DNA from: Flavobacteriales bacterium
Lineage (GTDB): Bacteria > Bacteroidota > Bacteroidia > JANQJC01
Length of the DNA stretch: 34,849 bases
Direction of reading: 5' to 3'
Assembly (NCBI GenBank): GCA_028281825.1
Contig: JANQJC010000142.1
Span: forward strand, 1 to 34,849
The notes below the pieces were generated by a model that was given only the letters and a program-made list of their open reading frames with translations, made no database searches and had not been told where the DNA came from. Positions 1 to 8,743 of the stretch are shown here, piece by piece; position 1 is the first letter of the stretch, and every line of letters begins with the position of its first letter. A program made the translations under genes and the position numbers.

Positions 1-1
1 A

Positions 2-202
2 AAAGATAATGGTGTAGGGTTTAACATGGATTACGCTGATAAATTATTTGGCGTATTTCAAAGGCTGCACTCACAAAGTGAGTTTGAGGGAACAGGAGTC
101 GGTTTAGCAATTGCACATCGGATTATCGAGCGACACAGCGGAAAAATATGGGCTGAAGCAGAAGAGGGAAAAGGAGCGGCATTTTTCTTTCAGTTAAAAT
201 AA
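2..202 (+). CDS. Sensor histidine kinase, C-terminal fragment (cut by window edge)
   Basis: Only the last 66 codons are visible, read in frame from base 2 to a TAA at 200-202. They form the end of a HATPase_c domain: a DNGVGF stretch is the G1 box, FQRLHS is the F-box region and [16 protein letters not shown] is the G2 box. The tail [19 protein letters not shown] is the usual last beta strand of a histidine kinase, so the protein ends with the kinase domain and has no receiver fused to it. It probably phosphorylates the single-domain response regulator that starts 53 bases downstream on the same strand, and the pair is likely one operon. The sensory part lies outside the window, so the signal cannot be named. 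PAS- or phytochrome-type kinases commonly partner Rcp-like receivers, but that is family knowledge, not seen here. Confidence 0.9.
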   Translation, partial: KDNGVGFNMDYADKLFGVFQRLHSQSEFEGTGVGLAIAHRIIERHSGKIWAEAEEGKGAAFFFQLK

Positions 203-255
203 GGGAAACATAGTTATATTAGCACAATTACTAAACATTAACTATTGAAAGTATT

Positions 256-714
256 ATGGAAACAACCGATTATCATAGTGTAGAGCTTTTGTTGGTGGAA
301 GACAACCCTGATGATGCCAAATTAGTACTCAGGGCATTTAAAAAGCTGAACCTGGCCAATAAGTATTTTTGGGTAAAAGACGGAGAAGAGGCATTGAATT
401 TTCTTTTTGCCAAGGAGCCTTATGACGACAGGAGCATTGATGACAGGCCGAGAGTGATCCTTTTAGACCTTAAGCTTCCAAAAATAAGCGGGATAGAGGT
501 CTTAAAGAAAATACGCGAAGATAAACGGACAGCCACTATCCCGGTGGTTATAATGACTTCTTCAAGAGAAGAAAGAGATGTCATAGATACATATGAATTG
601 GGTACCAACAGCTATATTGTAAAACCCGTTGCCTATGATTCTTTTGTAGAGTCAATTAAACAGGTAGGTTATTATTGGCTCTTCACCAATATACCACCAA
701 GTGGTATCCAATAA
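256..714 (+). CDS. Receiver-only response regulator, Rcp1/CheY-like
   Basis: The 152-residue protein is a single receiver domain with no output domain. The acidic pocket is E15-D16, the phospho-acceptor is D71 in LLDLKLP, the switch threonine is T101 in MTSS and the conserved lysine is K123 in VKPV. The start LLVEDNPDDAKLVLRAF and the 20-residue extension around residues 50-65 before the phosphorylation strand are typical of the Rcp1 subgroup, which works with phytochrome-type and other PAS kinases by phosphotransfer. The gene follows a histidine kinase end at 202 and precedes a strong terminator at 771-800, so it closes that operon. No DNA-binding domain is present, so output must be by protein contact or by relay to another protein. 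The family is secure. The cognate signal is unknown. Confidence 0.93.
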   Translation: METTDYHSVELLLVEDNPDDAKLVLRAFKKLNLANKYFWVKDGEEALNFLFAKEPYDDRSIDDRPRVILLDLKLPKISGIEVLKKIREDKRTATIPVVIMTSSREERDVIDTYELGTNSYIVKPVAYDSFVESIKQVGYYWLFTNIPPSGIQ

Positions 715-770
715 ATATAAGGTCAAAAAACTAACGGTATCAAAATAGTGATGGGGCAAAAAACAAACGG

Positions 771-800
771 GGGTGGTACATAAGTACCACCCTTTTTTTA
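771..800 (+). terminator. Intrinsic terminator after the response regulator
   Basis: A perfect 9-bp stem (GGGTGGTAC at 771-779 pairing with GTACCACCC at 784-792) closes a four-base loop and is followed by a run of seven T at 793-799. This is a textbook factor-independent terminator on the plus strand, 57 bases after the response regulator stop. The rest of the 715-925 gap shows no gene. It lies between convergent operons, but the T-run is only on the plus side. Confidence 0.9.
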
Positions 801-925
801 TTTATACATTTCGCGTGTATATTATTATAAATTGTGTGTATGATGTAATTTATTTACAAAGTAAACAAAGTTTTATCGACACCCTCGAGGGACTCACGGA
901 AAATCTTAGTCGTCAAATAACAATA

Positions 926-2245
926 TCAGTTTTTGGGAACCCGTAAAAGCCCGCCACTCAAGGTTTTCAGCTCTATCTCTGCTAGCTTGGCACTAAAGCG
1001 GGTATCGTTAATTCTGGATTGTAATCTCAGTAAATTAAGTTGCGCTTCTCTAAATTGGGTACTGTTTACCTGAGCCACTCCGAATAGTTCCTTAGTTCGT
1101 TCGAAGTTCAGTTGGGCTGTTTCCAGGTTTTCTTCTTCTAGTTGTAGCAGTTGGCGGTACTGTGTGAAGTTTTCCCAAGCATTAAGTACGTCTTTATCCA
1201 CAGTCAATAGGGCTTCTTCTTGCTTCTCACGGTTGTTCTCTATCGCAATTTTGGCATTTTGGATTTGTATATGGTTTCTCCTTCCGTTGAAAAGGTTATA
1301 GCTTAGTGTGATACCACCCGTAAAGCCTATTTGGGTGTTGCTCAGTACTATACCTGCATCACTTTCTTGCTTGTTGTAGCCATAGGAGGCACTGGCTGCC
1401 AGCCTTGGGTATTGCCCTGACCGCACTACTTTCAGGTCAGTTTCTGCTATGAACAGGTTGTGCGCTGCCACCAAAACGGCGGCGTTGTTTTCCTTGGCTT
1501 GATTTCTAACGGTTTCCAGCACAGTGCTTTCATCCCAGGTTACTTCCCTAGCTACTGAAAATTCGGTATCTACCGCCCTTCCCAATAGTACATTTAGGGA
1601 GCGTTTCAGGTTTTTCAAGTTCATTCCCAAATTAATTACCGTACTGCTATCGGTATTTAAATCCACCTTTGCGTTGAGTGCTAAAATCCTGGGCGCTCCA
1701 TAGTCACTTCTGGCTTGCGCTCTTTCATACCTGTCTTTTGAAATGCTCAAGGCCTCTCTTGCCACAGCTAAATTTTCCTGCACTCTTGCAATGTTGTAAT
1801 ACAGGTTTGATATTTGAACCAATGTGCTTTCAATCGCCAATCTGGATTGGGTTTCTCCTAGCTCACCATACTCCTTAAGCTTATTGTAGTTGTGTATCAC
1901 CCCCAAGCCATCAAACAAGATGTAGCTAGCACCAATTGAGCCATTCAGCACTCTGGTCTCTGCGCCATCAACGCTTGAAGGGGGTATGCCACCTGCAAAC
2001 TCAAGGTCTGTATTGGTATTGGAATAGGTATATCCACCATTCAGGTCTACCATTGGCAGCAGGCCTGCATTTCCCGGGTGGGCATTATTTTTCGATATCT
2101 CAGCGGTGTTTTGCGCTACACTAATGCCATAGTTTTTCTCCAATGCCAACTTGATAGCCTGCTCCAGGGTAAGCTCTTGTGCCAACCCATTGGCAACTGC
2201 CGTGCAAGCAAGCAGTAAAACAATATATCCTTTAAAGGTCCTCAT
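926..2245 (-). CDS. TolC family outer membrane efflux protein
   Basis: A 439-residue outer membrane channel of the OEP/TolC family. It starts with a Sec signal peptide (MRTFKGYIVLLLACTAVANGLAQ), followed directly by ELTLEQAIKLALEKNYGISVA, the standard start of the first OEP repeat. Two long alpha-helical repeats follow (about residues 25-215 and 230-430), with the internal beta-strand segments YTYSNT and ASASYGYNKQ expected for the barrel. It supplies the outer membrane exit duct of a tripartite pump whose inner parts are the two genes just upstream. Its ATG lies inside the pump gene, a 14-base overlap (2232-2245) that suggests translational coupling. It has no lipobox, so unlike OprM-type channels it is probably not a lipoprotein. 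It is the last gene of the four-gene operon. Confidence 0.93.
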   Translation of the reverse strand: MRTFKGYIVLLLACTAVANGLAQELTLEQAIKLALEKNYGISVAQNTAEISKNNAHPGNAGLLPMVDLNGGYTYSNTNTDLEFAGGIPPSSVDGAETRVLNGSIGASYILFDGLGVIHNYNKLKEYGELGETQSRLAIESTLVQISNLYYNIARVQENLAVAREALSISKDRYERAQARSDYGAPRILALNAKVDLNTDSSTVINLGMNLKNLKRSLNVLLGRAVDTEFSVAREVTWDESTVLETVRNQAKENNAAVLVAAHNLFIAETDLKVVRSGQYPRLAASASYGYNKQESDAGIVLSNTQIGFTGGITLSYNLFNGRRNHIQIQNAKIAIENNREKQEEALLTVDKDVLNAWENFTQYRQLLQLEEENLETAQLNFERTKELFGVAQVNSTQFREAQLNLLRLQSRINDTRFSAKLAEIELKTLSGGLLRVPKN

Positions 2246-5200
2246 TCTCGTATTTCAATTCTCTAACAGCTGGCTCTACCGATTCCTGGCTAGGCTTTTC
2301 TCCTGTCCAAAGCCATTTGGCTCCCCGCTTTGTACTATTGACTACCAACAGTAATACTGGTAGTATAAATAATGTGATTAGGGTGGCTATCCCAAGTCCA
2401 TATGCTACTGAGATAGCCATAGGCACTAAGAATTGCGCTTGAAAGCTACGCTCCAATATTAATGGTGCCAAGCCCGCAACCGTTGTAACTGAAGTAAGCA
2501 ATATGGGCCTAAACCTTGATAAGGATGCCTCGTAAAGCGCCTGCCAATAGGGTTTGTTCTGCTTGAGCAAGTTATTCATGGCGCTCACTAAAACCAGTGA
2601 GTCATTTACCATAATACCAATCAAGGCTATAATACCAAAAATGGAGAACAGGCTAATAATCGCTCCGTGAAACCAATGACCCCAGGCCACACCTACTATG
2701 CCAAGTGGTATAATCCCGATAACTATTAATCCCTGCGATACCGAGCGGAATGCTAATATGATAATTGCCAGCATAAAGAGCAATATCACGGGCAGCACTT
2801 TTTTTCCCGAAGCCTGTGTTTTTGCAAACTCACGACTTTGCCCCTCAAAAGTGTAACTCACTGAAGGGTACTTGTTCATAATCTCCGGTAATATGCTATC
2901 TGCCATACTGGCCTGTACTTCAGATGAAGAAACATCTGAACGTGCAATATCTGCCTCTACCCTTATTTCTCTCTTGGTATCCAGGCGGTTGATAGAAACT
3001 ACCCCTCGCTCAATCGAATACTCTGCAATCTCTCCTAATGGAACCTGTAATCCGGTTGGTGTTTTAATTCTCATGTCTTCCAAATCACCAAATGTGGCGC
3101 GATTTTCTTCATCATAGCGCACCCATATCTTCACTTCGTGCTCACCACGTTGCAAGCGTTGCACCTCATAACCAAAAAAGCCCTGGCGCACCTGCGTCAA
3201 CACCATTCCCAAGTTGAGCCCTAAGTACTCTGCTTTGTCTTTTAGTTTTAACCTTATTTCCCGGACGCCCGCCTGATCATTGCTGATTACATCAGTAAGG
3301 TCAGTGATATTCTTCATGCTCGTCTTCAGGTCTTCCTTTGCTGCTTCAAGCTCATTCATATCATTGCTTTGCAGTGATACTGAAACAGGCTTTCCAAATG
3401 CAGAACGAACAGCATAAGATATATTCTCAATCCCCTCAATTGGCCCCACTGTTTTGCGCAAAGCACTGGTCAATGTCAGCACTTTCATATTGCTGGTTTC
3501 GGCATCCAGCAAAAATATCTTAACTGTACCCAAATTTTTTGCGGTAGTGATTTCTTGATTTACCTTAAGCACAATGTCCAAACTATCTGGTCGCGTTTGT
3601 TTGATTGAATCACTCATCTCCCAGGCCGCTTGCTCAATATAAGCCAACCACTTCTCAGTAGTTTCTTGAGGCGTTCCCGCTGGGAAATCAACATTAACCT
3701 CTATTTCCTCCCTTTCAATAAATGGCATAAAGGTGAACCTGACAACTCCACCTTTAAAAGCCCCGATTGTTATTGCGAATGCAGCAGCGGCAATTGCTAG
3801 CACAACTGTAGGATTGGCCAAGGCTGAGCGCAAAACAGGTGCGTAGAGTTTTTCCCTTAAAAAACCCATTACCTTATCCATCCTGCTGGATATTCCATTA
3901 AAAAGCCTGTCGAACCAGCTTTGCTTGCCCTCATGTGCATGTAAATCCCTGGAATGCGCAATGTGTGCTGGAAGTATAAACGCTCCTTCTATCAATGAAA
4001 ATGATAACGTGGCAATAACCACTATCGCTAGGTCAGGCGCGAATTTTCCCAGTCGACCATCTAAAAAGAAAAAAGTTGAAAACGCCACTACCGTTGTCAG
4101 CACTGCTGAAAACACTGCCGAAAGTACTTCCATAGTTCCATCGATAGCAGCTTGTAATGGAGGCTTTCCCCTTTCGTAATGCTGGTAAATATTCTCACCT
4201 ATCACTATACCGTCATCCACCAGTATTCCAATCACCAATATCATCCCAAATAGGGATAACACGTTGATAGTAACACCGGCAAAAGAGGCTATAATAAACA
4301 TTCCCATAAAAGAGATAGGAATACTCATAGCTACCCAAAAGGAAAGCCTTATCCTGAGGAAAAGAGCCAACATAAAAAACACCAATATTGCTCCAATACG
4401 ACCATTCTCTACCAGTAAATCCACCCTCTGTTGAAGTATGTCAGAGCCATCAGTAAGTATAACCGTCTGAATTACATCATTCTCACTCTTGAGCCTCTCG
4501 ACATATTCTCTTGTAGTGTTGGTTATATCAAATATATCTTCATCATTTGTGTTTTTAACCGTGACTACTGCCGCTGGTTTACCATTAGTGTAGGCTGCGT
4601 TGGCCACATCAGCCCACCTATCCCTCACTTCAGCTATGTCCCTTAATAAGACTACCCTACCGTCAGGAGTGGCCCTTACTACAATATCCAGCAAATCATC
4701 AGCATAATACCCTTTGTTGTTGGCGCGGATGAGAAACTCCTCCGTTTCGGTTTTAAGCGTGCCACCAGTTATTTGTAGGTTAGCTCCTCTCACTGCTGCT
4801 GCTGCTTGCTCAAAACTTAGATTGTATGCCCTTAGTTTTTCTTCTTTCAAGGCCACTTCTATCTCTTCTTCAGGATAGCCCGTAATGGTAACATCAGATA
4901 TACCATCTTTAGCCACAAGGTCATCTTTGGCTTTCTCCGCAAATTCTTTCAGCACTTTTTTGTCAACATCACCATATATTGCAAATGAAATAGCTAGGTT
5001 GCGGGGCTCTTGCTTAAAAACAACCAAACGCTCCATACCCTCAGGAAATGATGCGATTTTGTCCAGTGCATTTTTCACATCATCCATCACCAGGTCAATA
5101 TCCTTGCCCCTGATAATTTCTATTAAAATGTTGGCGACATTCTCACTTGATGTAGACGAAACCCTCTGTATGCCTGGTATCCCCTGTAGATTCTCTTCTA

Positions 5201-5402
5201 CCTTAACTACAATACCTTCTTCTACTTCCTGGGGTGATGCCCCGGGGTATATCGCATTCACTACAATAACATCACTGTCAAACTGAGGGAAAAAACTACT
5301 GCGTATATTGAAAAAACTCACCAAGCCAAAAAGCATTATGGCCACCATGAGCATATTACCTGCTATCGGGTACTTAATAAAATATGCTATTATCTGCCTC
5401 AC
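2232..5402 (-). CDS. RND efflux permease (AcrB/HAE1-like inner membrane pump)
   Basis: A 1056-residue resistance-nodulation-division transporter, the usual length for this family. It begins with MRQIIAYFIKYPIAGNMLMV (TM1), followed by a long periplasmic porter domain, a TM2-TM6 block, a second periplasmic loop and the final TM block. The proton-relay acidic pair is visible as D396-D397 in TM4 (ILVDDGIVIGENIYQHYERG). This pattern fits drug or lipid exporters of the HAE type better than the metal-exporting CusA type, which usually has a methionine relay. It uses proton influx to drive substrates from periplasm or inner membrane to the TolC channel through the adaptor encoded upstream. The C-terminal tail is charged and cytosolic. 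Substrate is unknown, and the MarR gene in the same operon suggests a small lipophilic inducer. Confidence 0.94.
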   Translation of the reverse strand: MRQIIAYFIKYPIAGNMLMVAIMLFGLVSFFNIRSSFFPQFDSDVIVVNAIYPGASPQEVEEGIVVKVEENLQGIPGIQRVSSTSSENVANILIEIIRGKDIDLVMDDVKNALDKIASFPEGMERLVVFKQEPRNLAISFAIYGDVDKKVLKEFAEKAKDDLVAKDGISDVTITGYPEEEIEVALKEEKLRAYNLSFEQAAAAVRGANLQITGGTLKTETEEFLIRANNKGYYADDLLDIVVRATPDGRVVLLRDIAEVRDRWADVANAAYTNGKPAAVVTVKNTNDEDIFDITNTTREYVERLKSENDVIQTVILTDGSDILQQRVDLLVENGRIGAILVFFMLALFLRIRLSFWVAMSIPISFMGMFIIASFAGVTINVLSLFGMILVIGILVDDGIVIGENIYQHYERGKPPLQAAIDGTMEVLSAVFSAVLTTVVAFSTFFFLDGRLGKFAPDLAIVVIATLSFSLIEGAFILPAHIAHSRDLHAHEGKQSWFDRLFNGISSRMDKVMGFLREKLYAPVLRSALANPTVVLAIAAAAFAITIGAFKGGVVRFTFMPFIEREEIEVNVDFPAGTPQETTEKWLAYIEQAAWEMSDSIKQTRPDSLDIVLKVNQEITTAKNLGTVKIFLLDAETSNMKVLTLTSALRKTVGPIEGIENISYAVRSAFGKPVSVSLQSNDMNELEAAKEDLKTSMKNITDLTDVISNDQAGVREIRLKLKDKAEYLGLNLGMVLTQVRQGFFGYEVQRLQRGEHEVKIWVRYDEENRATFGDLEDMRIKTPTGLQVPLGEIAEYSIERGVVSINRLDTKREIRVEADIARSDVSSSEVQASMADSILPEIMNKYPSVSYTFEGQSREFAKTQASGKKVLPVILLFMLAIIILAFRSVSQGLIVIGIIPLGIVGVAWGHWFHGAIISLFSIFGIIALIGIMVNDSLVLVSAMNNLLKQNKPYWQALYEASLSRFRPILLTSVTTVAGLAPLILERSFQAQFLVPMAISVAYGLGIATLITLFILPVLLLVVNSTKRGAKWLWTGEKPSQESVEPAVRELKYENEDL

Positions 5403-5430
5403 TGTTTCGCTGCTGCTTTCTGGTTGCTAA

Positions 5431-6576
5431 TTAATTCGAGGTTTTTTCACTTACTGCTTTGCTCTCTTGTGTTTTCAGTTTCACCAGCATACCATCAAAA
5501 GCGCCAGACATATTCTCGTTCAATAAAACTGTATTATCATTCAGTCCTTTGATTACCACAGAACCCCTGTTTACCTTCACTATTTCCACTTCTTGCTTGC
5601 TCAACATGGTGTCGTTTTTCACAGTAAAAACCATGCTGTCATCCACCAAGAGTTTTCTTGGTAGTTCATATGCATTTTCAAAGGTCCCAGAATGTATTTC
5701 ACCGCTTAGGTATAGCCCTTCTCTTAAGCCACTTCCCTGAACAGCAACAAATATCTTTACAGATTGAGTGGCTGGGTCAATCTTATCACTGATACGCACT
5801 ACCTTGCCTTCCCAGTTTTTCCCAAGCTCAGTTGAACCCAGGTTGACCTTGTCTCCCATCTTCACAAACTTCATATCTCCGGCTGGCACCGCAGTTTCTA
5901 TCTCAAATGAACTGGGGTTTAAAAACTCACCTAGCATTTGTCCAGCTGGCACTGTCATTCCAGGATAAACATTGGAAACCGTTACCGCACCGTTAAATGG
6001 AGCCGTAATGTCATACTTCGCCAGCCTTTCTTCCAAACTCTTAATCGCATAGTACTGTTGGTAAACATTTCTGCTTGATAAAAAGAACTTTTCCTGCCCA
6101 TCAGCTTCTGGCAAGGGGGCTAAAGGTTTTTCTAACTCAAAAACATTAACATACTCATCCCATTTTGATGCACTGCTGCTGTAATCTATCTTCAGGTCTG
6201 GCATCATTTGGGTAAGGAGGTTTAAAAAAGCACTTTTCTGCGCCAATAAATTCATCTTAAACTCATTCGCGTCAATGCTTAGCATCACTTCACCCTTGCT
6301 ATAAGCCACCCCTTCTTTGAACACTTTATTACTCTCCTTCAAAGTGCCCATCACTTCAGCTATAACAGATATTTTCTCTCTTGCTACAAGGCGTCCGGTA
6401 ATGGATATCGTAGAAGGAACCGTTCCATTTTCAACTATCAGAGTGCGAACATAAGGCCTGGCTTTGTCAGTTCGCCTGTCTTCTACCTTTTCCTGGCTTT
6501 TCATAAACATAAAACCAGCCACCCCAATACCTAAAATCACCAGGGTTATTGCTATTTGCCTTATTGTTTTACCCAT
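5431..6576 (-). CDS. RND efflux periplasmic adaptor (membrane fusion protein)
   Basis: A 381-residue HlyD/AcrA-type adaptor. Residues 7-26 form an N-terminal membrane anchor (IAITLVILGIGVAGFMFM). The first lipoyl half is around residues 58-105, a helical hairpin lies at about 105-185, and the second lipoyl half follows at about 190-215 (ITAPFNGAVTVSNVYPGMTV). Beta-barrel and membrane-proximal domains occupy the rest (FEIETAVPAGDMKFVKMGDKVNL onward). No lipobox cysteine is seen, so the protein is anchored by the N-terminal helix. It bridges the RND pump, whose start lies 28 bases downstream, to the TolC-like channel. It follows marR with a 17-base gap, so all four genes are likely one transcript. 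Confidence 0.93.
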   Translation of the reverse strand: MGKTIRQIAITLVILGIGVAGFMFMKSQEKVEDRRTDKARPYVRTLIVENGTVPSTISITGRLVAREKISVIAEVMGTLKESNKVFKEGVAYSKGEVMLSIDANEFKMNLLAQKSAFLNLLTQMMPDLKIDYSSSASKWDEYVNVFELEKPLAPLPEADGQEKFFLSSRNVYQQYYAIKSLEERLAKYDITAPFNGAVTVSNVYPGMTVPAGQMLGEFLNPSSFEIETAVPAGDMKFVKMGDKVNLGSTELGKNWEGKVVRISDKIDPATQSVKIFVAVQGSGLREGLYLSGEIHSGTFENAYELPRKLLVDDSMVFTVKNDTMLSKQEVEIVKVNRGSVVIKGLNDNTVLLNENMSGAFDGMLVKLKTQESKAVSEKTSN

Positions 6577-6593
6577 TTGCGTCTTGCTGCTTA

Positions 6594-7052
6594 TTATTCC
6601 TCACCCTCATATGGGCTAAGGTTCTGATATATTTTTCTGAGAGTGTCTTTAGTTATTTCCATATCATACAAGCCAATACCTTTCTGGGCCTGCTCAAGCG
6701 TATTTTCAATCGCTGGTATTACTTGCTCTTGCATTTCCTTGGCTTTTTCCGTCAGGAATATATTATTCACTCTACCATCTACCTTGTCTTTCACACGTTT
6801 TACCATACCCATTTTCTCCAGGTTATCAATAGCGCGCGTGATTGTAGTCTTATCTTTCGCACAGCTTTGTGCTATTTCGTTTTGGTTCAAACCGTCCTTT
6901 TGCCACAAGTGAACCAACAACATCCATTGTTCTGGGGTTATCTCAAAACCACGTTCCTTAAGGTTTTGGAAAAGTTTATTCGCCATTACACGATGCGCCC
7001 TGAATAACAAGTATCCTATCGCATCTTCAAAGTTTATCTTCTTTTTTGTCAT
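6594..7052 (-). CDS. MarR family transcriptional regulator of the efflux operon
   Basis: A 152-residue winged helix-turn-helix protein of the MarR family. Helices at residues 10-33 and about 100-145 form the dimer domain. The recognition region is LNQNEIAQSCAKDKTTITRAIDNLEKMGM, and the wing carries the family DGR motif (KVDGRVNNIFLT). A single cysteine (in AQSC) sits just before the recognition helix and might be redox-sensitive, but there is no evidence for that. It is the first gene of the minus-strand operon and is placed to repress it together with the pump genes. Candidate operator repeats lie between its ATG and its promoter at 7059-7078. Repression relieved by pump substrates is the common family behaviour and is inferred here. 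Confidence 0.92.
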   Translation of the reverse strand: MTKKKINFEDAIGYLLFRAHRVMANKLFQNLKERGFEITPEQWMLLVHLWQKDGLNQNEIAQSCAKDKTTITRAIDNLEKMGMVKRVKDKVDGRVNNIFLTEKAKEMQEQVIPAIENTLEQAQKGIGLYDMEITKDTLRKIYQNLSPYEGEE

Positions 7053-7058
7053 TACACT

Positions 7059-7078
7059 AGTTGCATATACAACTGCAA
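7059..7078 (-). promoter_or_regulatory. Candidate MarR operator (two overlapping inverted repeats)
   Basis: Two inverted repeats overlap directly upstream of marR. AGTTG at 7059-7063 pairs with CAACT at 7070-7074 (6-base spacer). TTGCA at 7061-7065 pairs with TGCAA at 7074-7078 (8-base spacer). They cover the expected transcription start and touch the -7 box at 7076-7083, so a bound dimer would block initiation. MarR proteins commonly bind such short dyads. Binding by this MarR is inferred. Confidence 0.5.
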
Positions 7079-7105
7079 ATGTATAAAGAGAAGCTTACGT
7101 GGCAA
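7076..7105 (-). promoter_or_regulatory. Bacteroidota-type promoter for the marR-efflux operon
   Basis: Read on the minus strand, TACATTTG at 7083-7076 is an exact match to the Bacteroidota -7 box TAnnTTTG, and TTG at 7105-7103 lies 19 bases upstream at the position of the -33 element. Transcription would start near 7068, giving a leader of about 16 bases before the marR ATG. Confidence 0.55.
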
Positions 7106-7223
7106 GCCTTGTTAACAAAAAATTAAAACCTTTTGTTTATTTATTTCAGCCATAAGCCCCTAATTTGCTGACTTTTAGAAAGATAAATTTTGTGCATTTT
7201 TGCGAAATTGATTTAATAGGCAA

Positions 7224-7757
7224 ATGAACTCAATCAAAATATACCTGGCAGGCCCTGACGTATTCATGGCACCAGATAAGGTAATTCCACATTTTAACTA
7301 TCTTAAGGATTTATGCGCTAACTATGGCTTTGAGGGCCTTTCTCCATTCGATAATTCACTTGATTTAGATAAATATCCCACTCCCCACGAAAAAGGGATG
7401 GCAGTCTACAAAGGCAACCACAGTCTAGTGCAGCAATGCGACGTAGTGATGGCTAATTTGGTGCCTTTTAGGGGAATCAACGTGGATGATGGCACTGCTT
7501 GGGAAATAGGTGCTGGTGCAGCATTGGGAAAAAGGTTGTATGGTTATACCACTTTATTTAATGAGTCTTTAGAGCAAAGAACTAAAAACTACCCTTTGTT
7601 TAAAGCAATAATGCAAGTGGATGCCGAATTCCCGGACATTGAAGTCTTCGGCTATCCCACCAATCTTATGTTATCATGCTCCATCCTTGAAAGTGGAGGA
7701 GATACTTTTGCTTCTTTTGAAGACTGTCTGGAACACCTTTCCCAAAATCCTTTGTAG
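7224..7757 (+). CDS. Nucleoside 2-deoxyribosyltransferase
   Basis: A 177-residue soluble protein of the nucleoside 2-deoxyribosyltransferase family (PF05014). It begins with IYLAGPDVF, the first strand and loop of the fold. The catalytic region reads CDVVMANLVPFRGINVDDGTAWEIGAGAALGKRLYGY, in which the glutamate of AWEIG is the expected nucleophile. The enzyme moves a deoxyribosyl group between nucleobases or hydrolyses deoxynucleosides or their monophosphates, a role in nucleotide salvage or clearance of damaged nucleotides. It could also belong to the DNPH1-like hydrolases, which share the motif. It is divergent from marR, with 171 bases between them. A TTTG at 7164-7167 and a TAAATTTT at 7184-7191 may be its promoter, though the spacing is short. 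It appears monocistronic. Confidence 0.88.
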   Translation: MNSIKIYLAGPDVFMAPDKVIPHFNYLKDLCANYGFEGLSPFDNSLDLDKYPTPHEKGMAVYKGNHSLVQQCDVVMANLVPFRGINVDDGTAWEIGAGAALGKRLYGYTTLFNESLEQRTKNYPLFKAIMQVDAEFPDIEVFGYPTNLMLSCSILESGGDTFASFEDCLEHLSQNPL

Positions 7758-7803
7758 CTAGGCTTCCTATCAATCTTTTTTGATTCTTAAATAATGTTAA
7801 AGT

Positions 7804-7835
7804 TTTGGACTCAATGGAATTTTTATATAGTATTG
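7804..7835 (+). promoter_or_regulatory. Candidate promoter for the SPFH-RHH operon
   Basis: A TTTG at 7804-7807 and TAGTATTG at 7828-7835 are separated by 20 bases. The second differs from the Bacteroidota -7 consensus TAnnTTTG at one position. The start site would be near 7842, about 30 bases before the ATG at 7872. The rest of the 7758-7871 gap shows nothing else recognisable. Confidence 0.4.
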
Positions 7836-7871
7836 TGATATCATTTTAATATCAATTTAAATTATCATATC

Positions 7872-8726
7872 ATGAATCAAGAGAAAACAGTTAGGGGAAG
7901 CAATGGCTGGTTGGCATTATTCCTAATAATATCCATCATGGGGGCTACTGTTTATGGTATCATTCTCACTGAACTCCCTATACTTATAGTAATATCAGCC
8001 ATAGCAGGCTTTTGTGCTAAAGGTTTTGTAATTGTAAACCCCAACGAGTCCAGTGTACTAGTCTTCTTCGGTAAATATGTTGGCACTATCAAGGCCAATG
8101 GTTTCTTTTGGGTAAACCCCTTATACACTAAGAGAAAAATCTCGCTAAGGGCAAGAAACCTGGATAGCCAACACATCAAAGTGAATGATAAACTTGGCAA
8201 CCCAATAATGATTGGTGTGGTATTGGTGTGGAGAGTAGAAAACACCTACAAAGCAGCTTTTGAAGTGGATGATTTCCGAAATTTCGTTACAGTTCAAAGT
8301 GAATCAGCCGTAAGGAAACTGGCTGGCAGCTACCCCTATGACAAGTTTGATGATGAAGATGCTGACATCTCCCTTCGCGACGGTGGAGATGAAGTAGACC
8401 AAGTGCTTGAAACCGAATTACAAAGCCGTGTGGAGATAGCTGGTATAAAAGTAATGGAAGCCCGCATCAGCCACTTGGCCTATGCCCAGGAAATAGCAGG
8501 AGCTATGCTTCAAAGGCAGCAAGCCACAGCCATTGTTGCCGCAAGGGAACAAATTGTGGAAGGTGCAGTAGGTATGGTAGAAATGGCCTTGAAAGAGCTT
8601 TCAAACAAGTCCATCATTGAGCTGGACGATGAGAAAAAAGCTGCGATGGTGAGCAACTTAATGGTAGTTTTGTGTTCTGATAAAGCTGCTAACCCGGTAA
8701 TTAATACAGGCACTTTACACCAATAA
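7872..8726 (+). CDS. SPFH/Band 7 domain membrane protein
   Basis: A 284-residue protein of the stomatin-prohibitin-flotillin-HflK/C superfamily. Two hydrophobic helices occupy about residues 13-55 (WLALFLIISIMGATVYGIIL and LPILIVISAIAGFCAKGFVIV). The SPFH domain starts right after the second helix (NPNESSVLVFFGKYVGTIKANGFFWVNP) and runs to about residue 200, with the family signature SRVEIAGIKVMEARISHLAYAQEIAGAMLQRQQATAIVAAR. The remainder is a short helical tail. Such proteins oligomerise on the membrane and organise microdomains or protect quality-control proteases. This subgroup, with a ribbon-helix-helix gene directly downstream, is widespread, but its function is not known to me. The next gene starts 17 bases after the stop. 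Confidence 0.9.
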   Translation: MNQEKTVRGSNGWLALFLIISIMGATVYGIILTELPILIVISAIAGFCAKGFVIVNPNESSVLVFFGKYVGTIKANGFFWVNPLYTKRKISLRARNLDSQHIKVNDKLGNPIMIGVVLVWRVENTYKAAFEVDDFRNFVTVQSESAVRKLAGSYPYDKFDDEDADISLRDGGDEVDQVLETELQSRVEIAGIKVMEARISHLAYAQEIAGAMLQRQQATAIVAAREQIVEGAVGMVEMALKELSNKSIIELDDEKKAAMVSNLMVVLCSDKAANPVINTGTLHQ

Positions 8727-8730
8727 ATGC

Positions 8731-8740
8731 AGGAGGTGAT
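8731..8740 (+). promoter_or_regulatory. Perfect Shine-Dalgarno sequence before the RHH gene
   Basis: AGGAGGTGAT at 8731-8740 is complementary over its full ten bases to the canonical 3' end of 16S rRNA (ATCACCTCCT). Its AGGAGG core lies seven bases before the ATG at 8744, an ideal spacing. No other start codon in this window has anything close to it, as expected for Bacteroidota, in which Shine-Dalgarno pairing is normally not used. Confidence 0.85.
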
Positions 8741-8743
8741 AAT

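Noticed and set aside
882-891. CCCTCGAGGG palindrome downstream of the TolC-like gene
   Set aside because: With no loop only a three-base stem could form and no T-run follows on the minus strand, so it is not a convincing terminator. Ten-base palindromes are expected by chance.
4885-5286. Open frame of 133 codons on the plus strand
   Set aside because: Antisense to the well-conserved N-terminal part of the RND pump.
6549-7007. Open frame of 152 codons on the plus strand
   Set aside because: Antisense to marR, which has a complete winged-helix sequence and a promoter. Cys/Phe-rich translation is typical of a shadow frame.
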